DNA of 64,000 bases from Oscillospiraceae bacterium (GTDB lineage Bacteria; Bacillota; Clostridia; Oscillospirales; Oscillospiraceae), in contig JAETNP010000034.1 in the NCBI GenBank assembly GCA_021768185.1, positions 1 through 64,000 on the forward strand, written 5' to 3'. The notes beneath the pieces are model-generated. The model ran no database searches. It was not told where the DNA came from and saw nothing but the letters and a program-made list of their open reading frames with translations. Of the stretch, positions 1-7,478 are shown piece after piece. How positions within the stretch are numbered: position 1 is the first letter of the stretch; every line of letters starts with the position of its first letter. The translations under genes and the position numbers were made by a program.

Positions 1-25
1 TGCCGTCAGGCGGGACCGAGAAGGG

Positions 26-150
26 ATTCTTAAACCGCTAGGTTTAAGTGACTTTTTGGGTACTTTTTGTTCACACAAAAAGTACCCGAGGAGTCCGGGG
101 GCGAGAAGCCCCCGGGGTGGCAAATAGAAAAAACTACCGTGCGGCCCGAA
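26..150. repeat. R-family repeat, terminal unit (copy R1, partial)
   Basis: Consecutive hairpins lie upstream of hisS: a TTAAACC/GGTTTAA stem (about 31-49), a GTACTTTTTG/CAAAAAGTAC stem (about 59-84) and a CCGGGGGC/GCCCCCGG stem (about 96-116). A GGCCC/GGGCC-type stem near 140-160 follows. Order and spacing match the ends of the full R copies elsewhere in the window. Only one end is visible because the window begins here. No gene is seen in 1-175. Confidence 0.75.
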
Positions 151-175
151 GGACCGCAGGAAAGGATTATATTAT

Positions 176-1561
176 ATGAAAGTTCAGCCGAGAACCCTTT
201 CCGGTTTTATGGAGCTGCTGCCCCGGCAGCAGGTCTTGATGGAAAGTATTATGCAGACTCTCAGAGATACCTACTCCCTCTATGGGTTCACTCCGCTGGA
301 TACGCCCATTATTGAGGCAAGCGAAGTGCTGCTGGCTAAGGGCGGCGGGGAAACGGAAAAACAGATCTATCAGTTTACCAAGGGCGACAGCGACCTGAGC
401 CTGCGGTTTGATTTGACGGTGCCCCTGGCGAAGTATGTGGCGCTCCACTATGGAGAATTGGCGTTTCCTTTCAGACGATATCAGATTGGAAAGGTCTACC
501 GGGGTGAACGGGCGCAGAGAGGCCGGTTCCGGGAGTTCTATCAGGCCGACATCGACATGATCGGCGATGGAAAATTGGACGTCTCCAATGAGGCGGAAAT
601 GCCGGCTATTATCTATCAGGTGTTTACCAGGCTGGGGCTGAGGAAATTCCAGATTCGGGTGAATAACCGGAAAATCCTTAACGGATTCTATGGAATGCTG
701 GGACTCAGTGAGCAGGCCGGGGACATTATGCGTACCGTGGACAAGCTGGAGAAGATCGGGGCGGAGAAGGTCAAAGATCTGCTGACGGAACTGGGGGTAC
801 CGGAGGAAAAGGCCGGAGAAATTCTTGGATTTATTGGGATTAAAGGGTCCAATGAGCAGGTTTTGGAGGCGCTGGAGGAATATCGGGGCAGAAATGCGCT
901 CTTTGACCTGGGGCTGGATGAGCTGAAAACTGTAGTGAAGTATCTGGGCGGATTCGGCGTGCCCCAGGAGAATTTCGCGGTGGACCTGACAATTGCCAGG
1001 GGGCTGGATTATTACACCGGGACAGTGTATGAGACATTTATGATAGATCATCCGGAGATCGGGTCCATCTGCTCCGGAGGACGGTATGATAATCTGGCGG
1101 AATATTATACGGATAAAATACTGCCGGGAGTTGGAATTTCTATTGGGTTGACCCGGTTGTTCTATGTGCTGAATGAACAGGGAATGCTCAATGAGGAGAA
1201 AAACACCGCGCCGGCGGATGTGCTGCTGCTGCCAATGGTGGAGGACCTCTCCCCTGCCGTGGAGCTGGCGACACGGTTCCGGAATGCGGGGATCAGGGTT
1301 CAGCTGTATGGAGAGCAGAAGAAATTTAAGGCGAAGATGAATTATGCCGATAAGATTGGAGTGCCCTTTGTGGTGTTCCTGGGCGAGGATGAGATCCGGG
1401 ACGGCGTGGTGGCCTGCAAGGATATGCGGTCTGGAGAACAGACGAAAATGGGATTTGAGGAGACGCTGGAGAGAGTTCAGGCAGAGCTGGCGCAAAGAAA
1501 TGAGGGGTGCGTGATCCTGGGTAGGGTTCTCCCCTGCCCTGCCGGGCAGAAAGGAACATGA
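176..1561 (+). CDS. hisS: histidyl-tRNA synthetase
   Basis: Cytoplasmic class II synthetase that charges tRNA-His. The 461 residues contain motif 2 around RYQIGKVYRGERAQRGRF (101-118), the histidine-binding signature RGLDYYTG (275-282) and motif 3 GVGISIGLTRL (318-328). A C-terminal anticodon-binding domain follows from about 345. Length is slightly above the usual 420-430. The last ~20 residues (from about GCVILGRVL) look like an untidy extension beyond the domain. The ATG at 176 has a GGAAAGGA ribosome site. It is followed after 3 bases by a small membrane-anchored protein and then aspS; hisS-aspS adjacency is common in Bacillota. No T-box leader is visible in the 175 bases upstream. Confidence 0.97.
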   Translation: MKVQPRTLSGFMELLPRQQVLMESIMQTLRDTYSLYGFTPLDTPIIEASEVLLAKGGGETEKQIYQFTKGDSDLSLRFDLTVPLAKYVALHYGELAFPFRRYQIGKVYRGERAQRGRFREFYQADIDMIGDGKLDVSNEAEMPAIIYQVFTRLGLRKFQIRVNNRKILNGFYGMLGLSEQAGDIMRTVDKLEKIGAEKVKDLLTELGVPEEKAGEILGFIGIKGSNEQVLEALEEYRGRNALFDLGLDELKTVVKYLGGFGVPQENFAVDLTIARGLDYYTGTVYETFMIDHPEIGSICSGGRYDNLAEYYTDKILPGVGISIGLTRLFYVLNEQGMLNEEKNTAPADVLLLPMVEDLSPAVELATRFRNAGIRVQLYGEQKKFKAKMNYADKIGVPFVVFLGEDEIRDGVVACKDMRSGEQTKMGFEETLERVQAELAQRNEGCVILGRVLPCPAGQKGT

Positions 1562-1564
1562 ACT

Positions 1565-2056
1565 ATGAGCAGAAAGTGGAAGATCGCGCTGGGCGTGCTG
1601 GCGGTTTTGACCGTCTTTTGCCTCTGGTATACCAGGCCGAGAAGTTTTGATAAACTGGTCGGGGATGAGGAGTTTCAGAACTTCGCCATGACTGCCCTAA
1701 CTATGGGGAACAAAGGCGGTAAAATGGTCAGCGATTCCTGGCAGTTGGACAGCTATGAGGGGCGAGAAGAAACTGCCAGGACTTTGCGCGAGCTACTGCA
1801 AGGCTGTCAATACCGTGTCAGCCTCAGAAGCCTGCTGCCCTTTTCAAATTCCGGGACGGTTTCAAGTAACGCCTCCATAACAGCAATCGTTTTTGTGGTG
1901 GGAACAGAAAATGGGGACAGCTTCAGCGCGGTTTATAATGGGGCGGCGGCTACGTTTTATGCCGACAGGACCATAGTCACACGGGCGTCAGATCCGGATA
2001 TTTCGGAGAAACTGCTGGCGTTTGCGCAGGAGTATGGCTGGGAAAGTGATTCCTGA
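1565..2056 (+). CDS. small membrane-anchored protein of unknown function
   Basis: 163 residues, not recognised. Residues 5-23 form one hydrophobic segment after MSRKWK, which looks like an uncleaved anchor or signal. The remainder is a predicted extracytoplasmic domain of about 135 residues with no cysteines to suggest a metal site or disulphide. It starts 3 bases after hisS with an AAGGA ribosome site and ends 47 bases before aspS, so it is probably cotranscribed with both synthetases. Codon use is slightly less GC-rich than in the synthetases. A domain search would be needed to name it. Confidence 0.7.
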   Translation: MSRKWKIALGVLAVLTVFCLWYTRPRSFDKLVGDEEFQNFAMTALTMGNKGGKMVSDSWQLDSYEGREETARTLRELLQGCQYRVSLRSLLPFSNSGTVSSNASITAIVFVVGTENGDSFSAVYNGAAATFYADRTIVTRASDPDISEKLLAFAQEYGWESDS

Positions 2057-2103
2057 GCGTTATTTTTGTTTTCTATTATACATTTTAGGAAGGTGTTTTT
2101 ACT

Positions 2104-3882
2104 ATGACACAGAACAGGACGCATACCTGCAATGAGCTCCGGATGGAGCACGTGGGGCAGAAAGTTAAGCTCTCCGGATGGATGGAAAACCTCCGGGAAG
2201 TGGGCCAGAATCTGGGATTCGTCATCCTGCGGGACTTCTATGGGACGACGCAGGTGGTCATCGAGACTGAGGAAATGATGAACGTCGTTCATGCGCTCAA
2301 CAAGGAGACCGTGATCTCCGTGGAGGGAACCGTGCGGGAGCGGAGCAGCAAGAATAAGAATCTGGCTACCGGGGAAATTGAAGTGGTGCCGGAGAAAATT
2401 GAAGTGCTGGGGAAATGCCGGTACAATGAGCTCCCCTTCCAGATCAACCGGAGCCGGGAAGCGGATGAGACCATGCGGCTGAAATACCGGTATCTGGATT
2501 TGCGGAATCCGGAGGTTAAGAAGAATATTATCCTGCGGTGCAATGTGGTCTCCGCGCTCAGGGCGGCGATGACCGAACACGGGTTTTTGGAGATTACCAC
2601 GCCGATTCTGACGGCTTCTTCGCCGGAAGGGGCGCGGGATTACCTGGTGCCCGCCCGGAAGCATCCGGGGAAGTTCTATGCCCTGCCCCAGGCGCCCCAG
2701 CAGTTCAAGCAGCTGCTGATGGCCTCCGGGTTTGACCGGTATTTCCAGATCGCCCCCTGCTTCCGGGATGAGGACGCCCGGGGCGACCGGTCGCCGGGGG
2801 AATTCTATCAGCTGGATATGGAGATGAGCTTTGCTACCCAGGAGGATGTGTTCGCGGTACTGGAGGATGTGCTGCCGCCGATTTTTGCCAAGTTCGGCAC
2901 GTACAACACCGCGTCCAGCGCGCCCTTTAAGCGGATTGGGTTCATGGAGGCGATGGAGACATATGGGTCCGATAAGCCGGATCTGCGGATCGATTTGATG
3001 GTTCAGGATGCTACCGATTTGCTGGCCGGGTGCGGGTTCGGGCCTTTTGAGGGGAACACCGTCAAGGCCGTGGTGGTCTCCGGGTTTGAAGGGACCAGGA
3101 AGCAGATTGACAAGCTGTGCGCCGACGTGGAGGTTCAGGCGGGCGAGAAGGCGTACTGGTTCCGGCTGGATGAGAAGGGCGAGGTTGTCGGGGGTATTGC
3201 CAAGTTTGTGGCGGAGAAGAAGGATGAACTCATCGGGAAGCTGGGACTGACGCCGGGATGCTTTGTGGGGCTTACCGCCGGAAAGAAGAGTGCGGCACAG
3301 AAGACTGCCGGCGTGCTCAGAAACAAGCTGGGACAGATGTGCCCCAACCACTTCGACAAGGAGCGGTATGAGTTCTGCTGGATCGTGGATTTCCCCATGT
3401 ATGAGATCGGCGAGGAGTCCGGGGAGCTGGAATTCTGCCACAATCCGTTCTCTATGCCCAACGGCGGGGCTGAGGTTCTGGACAAGGCCATTGCCGGAGA
3501 GGTGGATCCGCTGAGTATTACGGCGTTCCAGTATGATCTGGTCTGCAACGGCGTGGAGCTGAGCTCCGGGGCGGTGCGGAACCATGACCCGGAGATTATG
3601 ATCAAGGCATTCCAGCTGGTGCGGCTGGGTGAGGATGATGTCAAATCCAAGTTCCCGGCGATGTATAACGCTTTCTGTTATGGGGCTCCGCCCCACGCGG
3701 GCATTGCCCCGGGTGTGGACCGGATGGTCATGCTGCTGGCCGGCGAGGAGTCTATCCGGGAGATTATTCCCTTCCCCATGAACAAAAATGCCCAGGATCT
3801 GATGATGGGGGCTCCTTCTTTCGTGGAGCAGAAGCAGTTGGATGAGCTGCACATTGCTGTTACCGAAAAGGAGGAGGAGTGA
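2104..3882 (+). CDS. aspS: aspartyl-tRNA synthetase (bacterial type)
   Basis: 592 residues, the bacterial AspRS length including the GAD insertion (about 300-410). The N-terminal OB-fold anticodon domain occupies 1-110. Motif 2 is RDEDARGDRSPGEF (221-234), preceded by QAPQQFKQLL (196-205). Motif 3, GIAPGVDRM, lies near the C-terminus. It attaches Asp to tRNA-Asp. In the OB-fold loop where strictly discriminating enzymes carry a His, this protein reads LREVGQN (30-36). It may therefore be a non-discriminating AspRS that also makes Asp-tRNA-Asn for GatCAB, but this is inference and no gatCAB is in the window. Ribosome site GGAAGGTG. An R repeat follows the gene. Confidence 0.97.
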   Translation: MTQNRTHTCNELRMEHVGQKVKLSGWMENLREVGQNLGFVILRDFYGTTQVVIETEEMMNVVHALNKETVISVEGTVRERSSKNKNLATGEIEVVPEKIEVLGKCRYNELPFQINRSREADETMRLKYRYLDLRNPEVKKNIILRCNVVSALRAAMTEHGFLEITTPILTASSPEGARDYLVPARKHPGKFYALPQAPQQFKQLLMASGFDRYFQIAPCFRDEDARGDRSPGEFYQLDMEMSFATQEDVFAVLEDVLPPIFAKFGTYNTASSAPFKRIGFMEAMETYGSDKPDLRIDLMVQDATDLLAGCGFGPFEGNTVKAVVVSGFEGTRKQIDKLCADVEVQAGEKAYWFRLDEKGEVVGGIAKFVAEKKDELIGKLGLTPGCFVGLTAGKKSAAQKTAGVLRNKLGQMCPNHFDKERYEFCWIVDFPMYEIGEESGELEFCHNPFSMPNGGAEVLDKAIAGEVDPLSITAFQYDLVCNGVELSSGAVRNHDPEIMIKAFQLVRLGEDDVKSKFPAMYNAFCYGAPPHAGIAPGVDRMVMLLAGEESIREIIPFPMNKNAQDLMMGAPSFVEQKQLDELHIAVTEKEEE

Positions 3883-3889
3883 TTTGCGG

Positions 3890-4295
3890 CGCTGGGCGCC
3901 GCCTCCGCTTGTTTCTATTCGATAGCCCGGGGCTTTCCCAGCCCCGGACCCCGGGCCTACTTTTGCCGCGCGGCAAAAGTAGGCAAAAACGCGCTTAAAC
4001 CTGGCGGTTTAAGAATCCCTCATTTTTTGATTAGTTTTGCCGTTTTGCCAGAGATTCTGGCGATGGACGAAGACTGGTTATAGAAGCGGCGCTGCAGCGA
4101 AATCTTCCGTTAGGACCCGTGGGTAGACGCAGAAGGCCGGCGCACCAACGAAGAATTGATGGTAGAATCAAACCCGGTTCGTCGGAGGGAAAATAATTAC
4201 CCCCGTAATGAAGGAGGATTCTCAAGGAACGTAGTTCCTTGAGCGCTCTTTTGGTACTTTTCCCGCGCGGGAAAAGTACACCCCCGTATTGATGG
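3890..4295. repeat. R-family modular hairpin repeat (copy R2)
   Basis: Gene-free gap between aspS and alaX. The left end has a CCGGGG/CCCCGG stem, the palindrome CCTACTTTTGCC/GGCAAAAGTAGG (about 3957-3984), linker CAAAAACGCGC, stem TTAAACC/GGTTTAA (about 3995-4012) and GAATCCC. The right end is the mirror image: GGATTCTC, stem CAAGGAAC/GTTCCTTG (about 4223-4241), GAGCGCTCTTTTGG, then GTACTTTTCCC/GGGAAAAGTAC (about 4253-4278). The core keeps module C (GGTAGACGCAGAAG) but lacks module B found in R4 and R5. A 64-residue reading frame inside it is not credited as a gene. Confidence 0.85.
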
Positions 4296-4317
4296 CGATA
4301 GAAAGGTCTTTGGAACG

Positions 4318-5469
4318 ATGACAGAAAAATTATTCTATCTGGACCCCTTTTTAAAAGAATTCTCCGGGACGATTCTGGACTGCCGGGAGGAAAAAGAACA
4401 ATGGGCCATTATCCTGGACCGGACGGCCTTCTACCCCGAGGGGGGCGGCCAGCCGGCAGACCATGGAACGCTGGGAAATGTGAATGTTCTTGACACGCGG
4501 GAGAAAAATGGGGAAATCCTCCATTTCTGCGATGGACCGCTTGCAGTGGGGGAAACGGTGACTGGCTGCATCGACTGGGACAGAAGGTTCGATTTTATGC
4601 AGCAGCACAGCGGAGAACACATCGTCAGCGGGATTTTGTGCCGGAAATTCGGGTGCGACAATGTGGGGTTTCACATTGGACATGAATTGGTGACCATTGA
4701 CTTTAACGCGGCGCTATCCGCGGAAGACGTGGCTTTTGTGGAAAGCCAGGCAAACCGGTATATCTGGGAGGACCGGGAAATCCAGATCAGCTTCCCCTCC
4801 CCTGCTGAGCTGGAAGAGCTGGACTATCGGAGCAAGAAGGCCCTGGAGGGTCAGGTCAGGATCGTGCGCTGGCCGGAGGCGGACTGCTGCGCCTGCTGCG
4901 GGACCCATGTGCGCTCCAGCGGTCAGGTGGGAATAGTGAAGCTCATCTCCTGCCAGAAGTTCCGGGACGGCGTGCGGATCGAAATGGCCGCGGGCGGACG
5001 GGCGCTGCGTTGGATAAACACCGTGGCGGGGCAAAATACTAGAGTGTCACAGCTGCTGTCCGCTAAGCCGGGAGAGACGGCGGCAGCAGTGGAACGGATG
5101 CAGCGGGAAATCTTTCTGTTAAAGGGCCGGGTCGCCGGGTTGGAGGAGAAGGATTTTGCCAGGAAGGCCGAAGAGTTGGCCGGGACGGGCGACGTGCTGC
5201 TGGTGGAAGGACCAATGTCCGGGGAATCGCTGCGGAGGCTGTGCGGACTCGTAAAGGAAAAGTGCGGCGGCCGGTGCGCCGTTTTCGCGGGGGAAGGTGA
5301 GAGCTTCCAATTCGCCGTGGGACTGGATGGAGGAGATCTGCGGGGCTTTGTGAAGGATCTGAACAGGGCCCTCAACGGCCGGGGCGGCGGAAAGCCGGAG
5401 TTCGTGCAGGGCAGCGTGCAGGCTTGTGAGGCACAAATACGGGAATTTTTCCGGGGTGACGTCGGATGA
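4318..5469 (+). CDS. alanyl-tRNA editing protein (AlaX type with DHHA1 domain)
   Basis: Stand-alone homologue of the AlaRS editing half that hydrolyses mischarged Ser- or Gly-tRNA-Ala. Residues 40-46 give PEGGGQP. The zinc ligands are HSGEH (97-101) and CCGTH (C193-H197), the HxxxH plus CxxxH pair of the threonyl/alanyl-tRNA SAD domain. About 280-383 forms a DHHA1-like C-terminal domain, making this the long 380-400-residue AlaX subtype. The ATG at 4318 follows directly after copy R2. It overlaps lrgA by 4 bases (ATGA), so translation is probably coupled. Confidence 0.9.
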   Translation: MTEKLFYLDPFLKEFSGTILDCREEKEQWAIILDRTAFYPEGGGQPADHGTLGNVNVLDTREKNGEILHFCDGPLAVGETVTGCIDWDRRFDFMQQHSGEHIVSGILCRKFGCDNVGFHIGHELVTIDFNAALSAEDVAFVESQANRYIWEDREIQISFPSPAELEELDYRSKKALEGQVRIVRWPEADCCACCGTHVRSSGQVGIVKLISCQKFRDGVRIEMAAGGRALRWINTVAGQNTRVSQLLSAKPGETAAAVERMQREIFLLKGRVAGLEEKDFARKAEELAGTGDVLLVEGPMSGESLRRLCGLVKEKCGGRCAVFAGEGESFQFAVGLDGGDLRGFVKDLNRALNGRGGGKPEFVQGSVQACEAQIREFFRGDVG

Positions 5470-5828
5470 AGTATTTACATGAGGCGGTTATCATTGCGTC
5501 AATTACGTTTGCGGCGGAAATCATTAAATTTTTGCTCCCGCTGCCGATACCGGCCAGCATCTATGGGCTCATTCTGCTGTTTTTGCTGCTGAAAAGCGGG
5601 GTGCTGAAGCTGGAACAGATCGAGAACGTGGGCGGATTGCTGCTGGAGCTGATGCCGCTGCTGCTGGTGCCGGCGTCGGTGAGCTTTCTGACCGTGCTGG
5701 ACATGATCCAGGGGATGCTGCTGCCGGTGCTGATTATGGGCTTCGTGGGGACTGTCGTGGTCATGATGGTCACGGGGATGGTCTCCCAGGCGCTGGTCCG
5801 GCGGGGCGGAGAGGAGAAGAAGGCTTGA
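5466..5828 (+). CDS. lrgA: CidA/LrgA family membrane protein
   Basis: 120 residues with about four hydrophobic segments and the family hallmark PLPIPASIYGLILLFLLL near residues 25-42. CidA/LrgA proteins are small holin-like membrane proteins. They work with LrgB and have been linked to murein hydrolase control and to export of pyruvate or glycolate-type metabolites. The start overlaps the end of the AlaX gene and the stop overlaps the lrgB start, so the three genes form one tight unit. Confidence 0.9.
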   Translation: MKYLHEAVIIASITFAAEIIKFLLPLPIPASIYGLILLFLLLKSGVLKLEQIENVGGLLLELMPLLLVPASVSFLTVLDMIQGMLLPVLIMGFVGTVVVMMVTGMVSQALVRRGGEEKKA

Positions 5829-6523
5829 AGGATTTATTTGCCGCCTGCTCCTGCTTCGGGCTGCTGCTGGCGGCGGGAAGCTATCAGCTGGCGCGGGTCA
5901 TCAACAGGCGGGTCGGAAAGGAAATCTGCAACCCGCTGCTGTTCTCTACGCTGTGCTGCTGCGCCGTGCTGCTGCTCACAGGTACGGAATATGACGTTTT
6001 CTATGAAAACGGCGGGAATATATTGGAATTTTTTTTGACGCCCGCCACGATCTGTTTGGCTATTCCGCTGTATAGACAGTTCGCCCTGCTGAAAAAAAAC
6101 GCCGGGGCGGTCCTGGCGGGATGTACGGCGGGCGTGCTGGCCCACATGGCGGGGTGCGTGCTGATGCTCTTCCTCTTCCGGATGGAGACGGCGGAGTATA
6201 TTTCCCTGCTGCCGAAGTCCATTACGACCGCTATCGGAAAGGGGCTCAGCGAGGAGCTGGGGGGATATCCGGCTATTACCATGGCGACGATTATGCTTAC
6301 GGGACTGTTCGGGGCAGTGGCCGCGCCGGGACTTTTGCGGCTCTTCGGCGTGAAAGACCCGCTGTGCCAGGGACTGGCCATCGGGACCTCTTCCCACGCG
6401 GCGGGAACCTCCCGGGCGGTGGAATTGGGCGAAGTGCAGGGCGCGGCAAGCTCCCTGGCTATCGTGATGACGGGACTGCTGACGGTGATCGCCGCGCCGG
6501 TGTTCGCGAGGCTGGCCGGATAA
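5825..6523 (+). CDS. lrgB: LrgB family membrane protein
   Basis: 232 residues, standard LrgB length. It is highly hydrophobic, with the family signature KSITTAIGKGLSEELGGYPA near 140-160 and the conserved GTSSHAAGTSRA stretch near 195-206. It is the partner of LrgA. The start is a TTG at 5825 overlapping the lrgA stop (TTGA), with a GGAGAGGAGAAGAAGG ribosome region inside lrgA. A hairpin terminator follows. Confidence 0.93.
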   Translation: MKDLFAACSCFGLLLAAGSYQLARVINRRVGKEICNPLLFSTLCCCAVLLLTGTEYDVFYENGGNILEFFLTPATICLAIPLYRQFALLKKNAGAVLAGCTAGVLAHMAGCVLMLFLFRMETAEYISLLPKSITTAIGKGLSEELGGYPAITMATIMLTGLFGAVAAPGLLRLFGVKDPLCQGLAIGTSSHAAGTSRAVELGEVQGAASSLAIVMTGLLTVIAAPVFARLAG

Positions 6524-6540
6524 TACCTGTTCTTATGAAA

Positions 6541-6596
6541 ACACCAAGAAACCCCGCCGGTTGGCGGGGCTTCCTGGTGTGTGTTGTGTGTGTTTT
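6541..6596 (+). terminator. intrinsic terminator after lrgB
   Basis: An 18-base stem (6541-6558 with 6563-6580, ACACCAAGAA... and ...TTCCTGGTGT) with a four-base loop, followed by a T/G-rich tail ending in TTTT. Two A-C mismatches interrupt the stem on this strand. Confidence 0.7.
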
Positions 6597-6930
6597 AGGA
6601 GGGAGAAATCGCATTGGGTGTTACCCCTTTGCTGATTATGATATTACCGTACTTTTAAGAAGAAATCATGACCTTGATGTAAACAAACTATGAACGTTTC
6701 CGCGGATTTTGGTAAATTGTGGCGCCCCTTCCCTGCTCTCGAAGAGTCGTTTGCAGAATCTGGCCGGTATGCTCCTATCTTCCTATTTAATATTATTATA
6801 AATGCGAATCAAGGGTTGGTGGGAACTCCCGGCGCTGTTCGCCGCGCAGCGGCGAATACGCGCTGAAGCCGCGCGGTTTTGGGTGCGCTGCGGCCCTTCG
6901 GATGGTTTTCGGGCGCGGCTTTCAGGGGGT

Positions 6931-6993
6931 TCCGCCCTCTGCGGAGGGCGGCCAGGGACTCTGTCCCTGGACTCTGCCACCTTTGAAAAGGTG
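6931..6993. repeat. three consecutive perfect hairpins in a gene-free stretch (6597-7230)
   Basis: The 630 bases between lrgB and the peptide transporter promoter hold no convincing gene; the open frames there have no family resemblance and no ribosome site. Within it are three back-to-back stems: CCGCCCTC/GAGGGCGG, CCAGGGAC/GTCCCTGG and CCACCTTT/AAAGGTGG. Similar stacked stems are common in GC-rich Clostridia, by general recollection. They may be a mobile palindromic repeat or a decayed terminator array. Confidence 0.5.
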
Positions 6994-7230
6994 GACGAAA
7001 CTTTTATGAGCATGCTGCGACGGCGGCCGGCGCGGAGACGATTTCAATTGTGCCGGCATCCTTACGGTTGGGATCGGGAATGTGCGAAAGACGAAAGACG
7101 GAGGAGCGGTTCCTGCATTTTGAGAAAGAAATAGGCTGCGGCAGCCGGGCTTTTGTGCCGTTTGTCGATATTCTCTCGGACAGATATGAAAGTTTTGACT
7201 ATTTTGGCTTCAATTTTAAAAATGGCCGCC

Positions 7231-7259
7231 TTGACAAGGACTGCTTTTTTCTGTATAAT
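7231..7259 (+). promoter_or_regulatory. sigma-A type promoter of the peptide transporter operon
   Basis: A perfect TTGACA (7231-7236) and TATAAT (7254-7259) separated by 17 bases. The predicted transcript starts near 7266, leaving a leader of about 210 bases before the substrate-binding protein. Confidence 0.88.
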
Positions 7260-7283
7260 ATTGTCCGGTAATTTGTTGTCTTC

Positions 7284-7315
7284 GCGTGGCTCGTCCTCTT
7301 TGACCACGCTTTTTT
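7284..7315 (+). terminator. terminator-like hairpin early in the transporter leader (possible attenuator)
   Basis: Stem GCGTGG (7284-7289) with CCACGC (7304-7309), loop of 14, then six T. It begins about 20 bases after the predicted transcription start. A second stem GGCAGCCGC/GCGGCTGCC lies at about 7361-7381 and a GGGCGC/GCGCCC stem near 7425-7440. The arrangement suggests transcription attenuation, but no known riboswitch or T-box motif was recognised. Confidence 0.5.
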
Positions 7316-7478
7316 CGGTAAAAGGCAATTTAACGCTTTAAAGCCTTTAAAGCCGGAGTTGGCAGCCGCTGTGCGGCTGCCATGGTCTCTGCTCTCCTGC
7401 ATCGTATTTAGCCGGAACGGACCGGGCGCTGCGCCCGCCTGATACTGGTTAAAGATAATTCTTAATAGGAGGAAAATT

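Noticed and set aside
4031..4225. Small frame beginning MRILLHYGG, with similar frames near 40355-40627 and 45246-45515
   Set aside because: The similarity follows the nucleotide-level R repeat. Frames break in copies R3 and R8 and there is no consistent ribosome site, so it is not treated as a gene family.
6121..6693. 190-codon frame overlapping lrgB
   Set aside because: It is in a different frame inside lrgB and runs through the terminator; Gly/Arg-rich with no family match.
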